From Distichodus sexfasciatus (taxonomy: Eukaryota > Chordata > Actinopteri > Characiformes > Distichodontidae): a stretch of DNA of 64,000 nucleotides. Positions 57,971 to 64,000 of this stretch are shown here, in pieces. Location: positions 245,001 to 309,000 of the forward strand of contig JAVGVS010000412.1 of the NCBI GenBank assembly GCA_032718565.1, given 5' to 3'. The notes beneath the pieces were generated by a model, which was not told where the DNA came from, did no database searches, and was given only the letters and a program-made list of their open reading frames with translations. How positions within the stretch are numbered: the stretch's first letter is position 1; every line of letters begins with the position of its first letter. Made by a program: the position numbers and the translations under genes.

Positions 57971-60059
57971 CTACCAAATTACAGTAACTTGCTTGTAATA
58001 TTAATTAATAATGAAGAAAGCCTGATAAACTTTATTCCGAAATAAATTCATTGGTGAATCTTCATGAAAACTGGGTTTTACAAATTTCTTCTTAAAAATG
58101 TTTAATAAATGAGGTTCATGAACGAGCCCATGATGTCTTTACTGCTTATTAATAAATGAGTGAGTCATAAAATGCTGGAATACACCATAAAGTCATTTTA
58201 ATCCCTGAATCATCACAATCCCTAAATCATTTCTTTTTTTTATGATGGAACTGTCAGGCTGTGAGGAAATCTGTTTTCCAAATGTGCTGCTCAAACTACT
58301 CGGAATAGCTCTGATGCGAACGGTATTTTTGCACCGAACAAAAGTCTCAGTGTAAATGCATTAAAAGTGAATTTAATAGACCTATAGAAGGCAGCCTTCA
58401 ATGCATAACGAGCTCTATGCTAATGGGGAGAAGTTGGTAGTAAAGGAACGCCACTGAACGGTTTAAGAGCAGATGTGAGGTTTTTTAATGCTTGTGTAAA
58501 TCTCCTGCGCGCTCTCTCTCTCTCTCTCTCTCTCCTTCTTTAAAAAAAAAACAACCCCAGCAAGATGCCATTTCCAGGCCCGGACGGGGTAAGGGTTGCA
58601 CGCGGTAGAGACGCAGCTGTGCAGTCGGACAACCTTCAAAACACAACACACACATGCAAGCAATTAGCAGGACACTAGAAATTCCGAAAGTGAAGCGGGC
58701 AGAAAGTGGCAACATTTTCTTTTTTAAAGACGAACTGACGTAATGAGAGAGGAAAGCTGCACATTAACATTCATGCAAGCGACCGCGTTAAGGGAGCCGC
58801 CATAAATCAAAATTCAGCCTTTGGCGGTTTATTCGTTTGTTGTTTTCATTCCATGTACTTCTCTTTGCCAGTGTTGCTTTAATAACCAATGTGGCCCGAT
58901 TCATAAATGTCCTATTAAAGGGGCACAAAACCCTCCGAGGTGTGTTATTTGGGAGTGCAGTAACACACACGTCTTGCTTGTGATGGAACAATAATAGTGT
59001 TCTACAATCAAGGCCAAATTGGGATTTGACGCTTTGTGGCTACTTTTCTTGTTCAGAAAATGTTCGAAGATATGAGGTTGACGTGTACAGTTGGTACATG
59101 TAAGTTTTAACACAATTAAAGAAACAACCTTAAAAAACCGATCTTAATGACCTTAAAAGAAAAATAATAGTTACAATAAATAAAAAATTCTAAATATTAA
59201 GTCATCTACAGGGCTAGAGGATATTAGTATTAGAGTCTCGAGACCAGTTTTTGAAAGTTGCGATCTTATCTTGGGCTCGGACAAAGAGGACTCGGGATTT
59301 TATTTTGGGGCCAGTGGAGACCACACCTCTGAAAATATTACTGTTAAACCGTGACTGACGCAGCCATTTTGCATTGTTTATTGTTTTACCGGACATTATA
59401 TCCATTCTTCTGTATGTGACATTATTTCTGAGGGATTTCGTGCACAAAAACTGAAGTAATTGCGTAAAAAGGCATTAATTACATTACAGTTTTCGCGATG
59501 TAAACACTCACATTAACGCTTGTGACTCTCATATGGAACGCCATCATCCTCAGAAATATAGTTCTCATCCAGAAAGGCCAAAAGCAGCTCATTTTATAGG
59601 CCAAAATGAGTCCAGATTGGCTCAAAATCTCCCAAAACTCGAGCCCTTCAGAGTCTTGGTCTTGTCTCAGTCTCGACACACTCTGGTCTTAGTCTCGGTT
59701 TAGAGGATATTATCAATTTTTAAAATTATTTTTACAAACATTTATGTAGTATTTCTTTAAAAAGGCTACAGCACTACTGATAAGATGCTGAAAATGTGTT
59801 GGGTTAGTACTGTTTTGAATTTTAGTTATTTACTCCCCAACCCTGGGTGCAGTTTCTCTTTAAGATGTCACTCGTATGAAAGCTCGACGTTGCAAAAGTT
59901 GCAAGCTTTCCTCCAAGCGGTGTCTTTTCACGCCCCTTTCACGGCCAGGAGAAGATTAGGGAGGTAAAGTGAGGTGAGAGCATGTAAGCGCTTCAGGGAG
60001 TTCCTTTTGCCTGTGTCTGCATGTCTACATCCACATGTTTGAATGTGTGTGTGTGTGTG

Positions 60060-60265
60060 TTTGTAAACCTCCCATCATGCTCGAATCCTTAAGTGTGTGT
60101 GTTTGTATACCAACCTTATGGGGACCTGATTGACCACCTGTAAAGTGGGGACATGTGTCATTGTGGGGACATAAAACCCACAACAAGCTAAACTTCTCCT
60201 TTTAAAATCTCAGTCCCTGTAATGGTCGTATTCTTAATAAGTGAGTGTGTGTGTGTGTGTGAGAG
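60060..60265. repeat. Single copy of the GGGGACCTGATTG repeat
   Basis: TATGGGGACCTGATTGACCA, then CTCCTTTTAAAATCTCAGTC and a closing GT run, the same unit as the tandem array at 46885-47550. Confidence 0.7.
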
Positions 60266-60499
60266 GGTAGAAGTGTGGTCTCTGCGGTTTGTGAAAAATA
60301 AACGTACAATTTAACTCTAAGGCGAGTTGTGTTTCCCTCTGTCCCACTGGCTCTTAACTTTACATGTGGGAGCTAATAAAATCGGGTTCCACTTTGAACT
60401 GTTTTCCGTATGAAAGGCGTAATGTGGACGTCATACTGAGTTTAGGTGAAAATGTCCACACAGGAGCGTTAGAGATATATACTGCAGGTAGATATTAAT

Positions 60500-60705
60500 C
60501 TGTACATTTACAGCATTTAGCAGACGCTCTTATCCAGAGCAACTTACATTTCCTAATTTCAGGGACAGTTCCCCTGAGAGCAACTTAGGGTTAAGGGTCT
60601 TGCTCAGGGACCCAGTGTTGGTAACGCCAGAGGTGAGATTTGAACCCACAACCTCTTGGTCCCAAGGCGAGTGTTCTACCACTAGGCCACCAACACCCCA
60701 GTACA
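60500..60705 (-). mobile_element. tRNA-derived SINE, family C, minus orientation, near full length
   Basis: ACATTTACAGCATTTAGCAG, then ACGCTCTTATCCAGAGCAAC, AGGGTTAAGGGTCTTGCTCA, ATTTGAACCCACAACCTCTT and CCACTAGGCCACCAACACCC. This is the best-preserved member of the family in the window. Confidence 0.88.
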
Positions 60706-60822
60706 GCACTCTGTATTATATATAAGGAGTAAACTGCAGAATGAAGGATGTGCAGATCACTGATCATTATCTTTTGGTTTAATCCTGCTTATGGTTTGGT
60801 CTAGAAATAGTCTAGATGCATG

Positions 60823-60824
<2 letters not shown>

Positions 60825-60859
<35 letters not shown>

Positions 60860-60955
60860 TCATGCATTCTCTCTTTTCTCCCACTCTCTCACATGTACAC
60901 TCCTGAATTCTGTCCTCTCTCTCTCTCACACTCTTGCATTTTCTCTGTGCATTTG

Positions 60956-61016
<61 letters not shown>

Positions 61017-61115
61017 TTCTCTCATTATCTATCTGTTTTCCAATTACTCTTGCATTCTGTCTCATGCATCAGCCCTTTTCACACATTCTCTCTCTCTCTC
61101 TCTCTCTCTCTATTA
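60825..61115. repeat. (CT)n and (ATCT)n microsatellites
   Basis: CT run at 60826-60854, about 15 ATCT units at 60956-61015 and another CT run at 61085-61111. A GT run follows at 61169-61188. Leu/Ser/Tyr frames over them are artefacts. Confidence 0.92.
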
Positions 61116-61824
61116 TAACCATGTCTTTATTATAGTTTCAGTATGAGTGAGAGTACATGCATCAGGAAGTGTGTGTGTGTGTGTGTGTCTCTGTCTCTCT
61201 CACTATGTGTGAGACCAGCCGGTCTTCTCAGTGTTCTGCAAAACAAGCAGCTTGGCCTCTAGACAATAGTTCTGCCACCCTGACGCATGCCAATGCAGCC
61301 CCCTCCACACACTCCTCCATCTTTCTTTCTCGGGGGGCGCAGTTCGTTTTTGAGTGGGAGGGAGGGAGAGAGGGAGGAGTGAACATTGTAAGAGTCTTTC
61401 AGAGAGTGTCAGCGAGGCACAAAGGTGACGGCCCAATGGTGCTGGGTTTATTCTCAGCCTTGTAGAACATGATGGTATGTGTGTGTGTGAGTGTGTGTGT
61501 GAACTAGTATACTTGTGTATTTAGGATGTTAATATTAACGGTGTGCTGCGCTCTGGTCTGGTTTGACACTGCATCTGCTTCAGGTGGAGCTTTGTAGTGT
61601 GGAAAGTGTGAGTGTTTTTACAGCAGAAGGAAAAAATGCAGCAGGTGTTTGTTGGTTTCCTTTAGCTGCACACCGCTTTGAGAGCCACGTTCCGACAAGA
61701 TGAACTGACAAATAACGAGTAGCTCTTTGCAAATTACGACGGCACATAAAGTACTAATTATAGAGCTTTCTTCATGTCTCATATTCTACTTTACATGTCT
61801 AATAAGAAACTTCTACAGTAAGCT

Positions 61825-62830
61825 CTGTGTGTGTGTGTGTGTATGGAGGAGATTGTATGAGAAGACTGAAGAAGTGTGTGTTAGAGTAAGTGAGTGAGTG
61901 AGTGAGTGACTGGGCATATGTGAGTGTGTTAATAGCAAGGTGGTGTGTGCGCGAGTGAGGTAATGTGGGTGTAAGGGAGTGTGGGTGAGGGAGTGTGTGT
62001 GAGGGTGAGGGAGGGTGAGTGACTGCACGTGTGTGTGTGAGGGTAAAGGAGTGTGTGTGAGGGTGAGGGAGTGTGAGAGAGTGTTTGTGAGCGTAAGGGA
62101 GTGTGTGTGAGAGTGAGGAAGTGTGTGTGTGTGAGGTTAAGGTAGTGATGGTAAGGGTGTGTGTTTGTGAGGGTTAAGGAGTGTGTGTGAGGATAAGGGA
62201 GTGTGTGAGGGTGAGGAAGTGTGTATGTGAGGGTGAGGTAATGTGTGTGAAGGTAAGGGAGTGTGTGTTTGAGAGTGAGGCAACATGCGAATGAGAGAGT
62301 AAAGGAGTGTGTGTTAGGATGAGGAAGTGTGTGAGGATAAGGTAGTGATGGTAAGGGAGTGTGTTTGTGAGGGTTAGGGAATGTGTGTGTGTGAGAGTGA
62401 GGAAGTGTGTGTGTGAGGTTTAGGGAGTGCGTGTGAGGGTGAGGAAGTGTGTATGTGAGGGTGAGGTAATGTGTGTGACGGTAAGGGAGTGTGTGTTTGA
62501 GAGTGAGGCAACATGCGAATAAGGGAGTGTGTCTCAAGGTTAGTGAGAGCGAGGTAATGTCTGTATGTGTGAACGAGAGGGATGTGTGCTGGGGTGAGGC
62601 TGTTTGTGTGAGTGTATGAGATTGTAAGAGAATGTGGGAGTGTGTATGAACGAGTGGGAATTTATGCACGAGGATTTGGAAGTATGTTTCAAGTGTGTGA
62701 GAATGAGGAAGTGTGTGTGAGGATGAGGGAGTGCGTGTGGATAAGAGTGTTTGTGCATATGAGATAGTGAGGGAATGTGTGAGTGAGTGTGTAAGAGCAA
62801 GGCGGTGTGAAGGTGTGTGATGGAAGGTGT
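61825..62830. repeat. 1-kb GTGTGTGAGGGTGAGG minisatellite
   Basis: Units around GTGTGTGAGGGTGAGGGA and GTAAGGGAGTGTGTGTGAG run for about 1 kb, with larger duplicated blocks (GAGAGTGAGGCAACATGCGA occurs at about 62270 and 62500). A 310-residue His/Thr/Leu/Ser frame on the opposite strand is an artefact. Confidence 0.92.
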
Positions 62831-62869
62831 GTGTGAAAATACTGCATTTTTTTTCTCTCACTCCTCCCT

Positions 62870-63110
62870 GCCTCTCCTCTCATCCCTCCATTCCAGGGAA
62901 AGATATTCTCGCAGACATTCTCTCCTCCTGCTTTCCCCAGAATGAAAGAGAAAGAAAGAGAGAGGGACAACCCCAGGTAGTGACCTCATTAGCAGATAAA
63001 AGCAACCTTTCCTCGTGACCTGTGACCTGGGGGTTGCCATGGAGTCTGCCAGCCTAGGAGCATGCTGGGATTCCACTCAGCAGGGAAAGATGGGAAAATG
63101 GGGGAAACGG
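62870..63110. promoter_or_regulatory. Candidate regulatory block with a perfect DR1 site
   Basis: A non-repetitive block inside repeat-rich sequence. It contains TGACCT-G-TGACCT at 63016-63028, a perfect direct repeat of nuclear-receptor half-sites with one-base spacing (read AGGTCA-C-AGGTCA on the minus strand). GTTGCCATGG, a half of the RFX X-box palindrome, lies just after it at 63033-63042. Whether it acts as an enhancer is inference. Confidence 0.4.
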
Positions 63111-63376
63111 AAAATTATTACCTCCCTCTTTCTTTCTTTTTCACTCTCCCTCATTCTCTCACTTACACACATTGTTTCTATATGCTTTTAAGGCCAGTCT
63201 AATGAGCAAAAGTGAACGTATGAGCGATAGCATGTGCGTCAGGAAGTGTGGGTGTGTGTGTGTGTGTCGGTCACGCTGCCTGAGTTTTATAATCTGTGGC
63301 TTACCCCACTCCCTACAGCTGACTGAGTATTAAACAAACACAGCCAAGTGGCTGAATTCAGTTGGGTAAGTGCTCA

Positions 63377-63417
<41 letters not shown>

Positions 63418-64000
63418 AAGTACAAGGCCCCCCCGGGCCCCTCGGCAGCCTGCCTTATATTTGGCAGCTGCAAAAGGAAGGCGGAAGAGATTGGGGTGTG
63501 TGTAATGGCATGTAAGTGAGAGTAAAAGAGAGAGAGTGAGACATGGTATTGAGGGGTGTGTGTATGTGTGTGTGTGTTTATTACACCGCTATGAGAATCA
63601 CAGAGAAGGGAAGGAAAATGGGCTTGAAAGTGGCAACGTTACACACATTTTCTTGTGGTTTGCCCGTAACTGAGACAGTCAGAGTGTATGTTCCTGTGTG
63701 TGTGAATTTAGTGTTAAAGTGAGTCAATGTGTCAGTTTGTTTTAACAAGAATTTATGATATACACATTTGATTTTAACATACTCCTCATGATAGTGTTAC
63801 CTTGTTTCAATCTAAATCTGAACCATTATTGTCTGCACTGATCAGCCCATTCATTAACTTTTTGACACTGACATAGCTGTGTGTGGGTGTGTGTAATGCT
63901 GCTTTGAGCATGTGAAACAATCATAATAACTAGACAGGCAAATTCTAAAGAAATTGTGTGTTTATCCTGTGCTCAGATACATAGAATTAGATAAAAGGGT
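63111..64000. other. Right edge of window, no gene seen
   Basis: GT/CA runs at 63251-63266 and 63387-63415, and a GT run near 63558-63578. A GC-richer block at 63280-63500 (CCTTATATTTGGCAGCTGCA) is not repetitive. No exon is supported. Confidence 0.45.

Larger units (their letters stand above)
54900..60480. other. Non-coding region with complex single-copy-looking blocks
   Basis: No exon can be supported. Blocks at about 54930-55440, 56400-56820 and 58690-58920 are of mixed composition and free of simple repeats, unlike their surroundings. At 55790-56130 GAATCGATTC motifs recur (AGAATCGATTCTC, TGGATTCGATTCTTG), suggesting a hAT-like remnant. GT/CA runs occur at 57076-57096, 57280-57306 and 60044-60062, and a CT run at 58512-58535. 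Confidence 0.45.

Noticed and set aside
61929..62861. 310-residue His/Thr/Ser/Leu open frame on the minus strand
   Set aside because: It is a translation of the GTGTGTGAGGGTGAGG minisatellite, with no start context or domain.
63449..63464. CArG box (CCTTATATTTGG)
   Set aside because: There are eight A/T bases between CC and GG instead of six, so it does not fit the consensus.

Overview
This is a teleost fish genomic window. It holds large introns, dense microsatellites, tRNA-derived SINEs, hAT-type miniature elements and a decayed LINE. Four protein-coding genes can be supported, all on the + strand. Exon boundaries were read by hand from GT/AG sites, reading-frame phase and remembered vertebrate family sequences; no alignment was run.

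Layout. (1) 511-16633 is the 3' part of aplp2 (amyloid beta precursor-like protein 2). It covers the end of the copper-binding domain, the acidic region, the Kunitz inhibitor exon, the E2 domain, a 36-bp microexon, the membrane span and the YENPTY tail. The first exons lie left of the window. (2) 28688-29812 is an intact single-coding-exon inward-rectifier K+ channel of the Kir1.1/ROMK type (kcnj1-like), with several atypical residues at positions that matter in ROMK. (3) 33874-44072 is prdm10, 22 coding exons and 1170 residues, with a PR/SET domain and ten C2H2 fingers. A likely NF-Y/YY1-type promoter lies near 31.58-31.89 kb. (4) 47960-52864 is a gene I do not recognise. Its nine phase-consistent exons encode about 437 residues: a charged N-terminus, two hydrophobic segments and a helical C-terminal body. 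From 52.9 kb to the right edge I see no gene, only repeats and a few complex blocks that may be regulatory.

The genes do not form an operon or a pathway. In human, APLP2 and PRDM10 are neighbours on chromosome 11q24 and KCNJ1 lies in the same region, so the cluster looks like conserved vertebrate synteny.

I found no clearly new biological system. The most useful leads are the conserved aplp2 microexon whose skipping rebuilds a chondroitin-sulfate attachment motif; the altered pore filter, pH-gate and trafficking residues of the Kir channel; the unrecognised two-span coiled-coil-like gene; an intronic minisatellite made of decoy splice donors; complementary telomere-like arrays in two aplp2 introns; and several well-preserved mobile-element structures.
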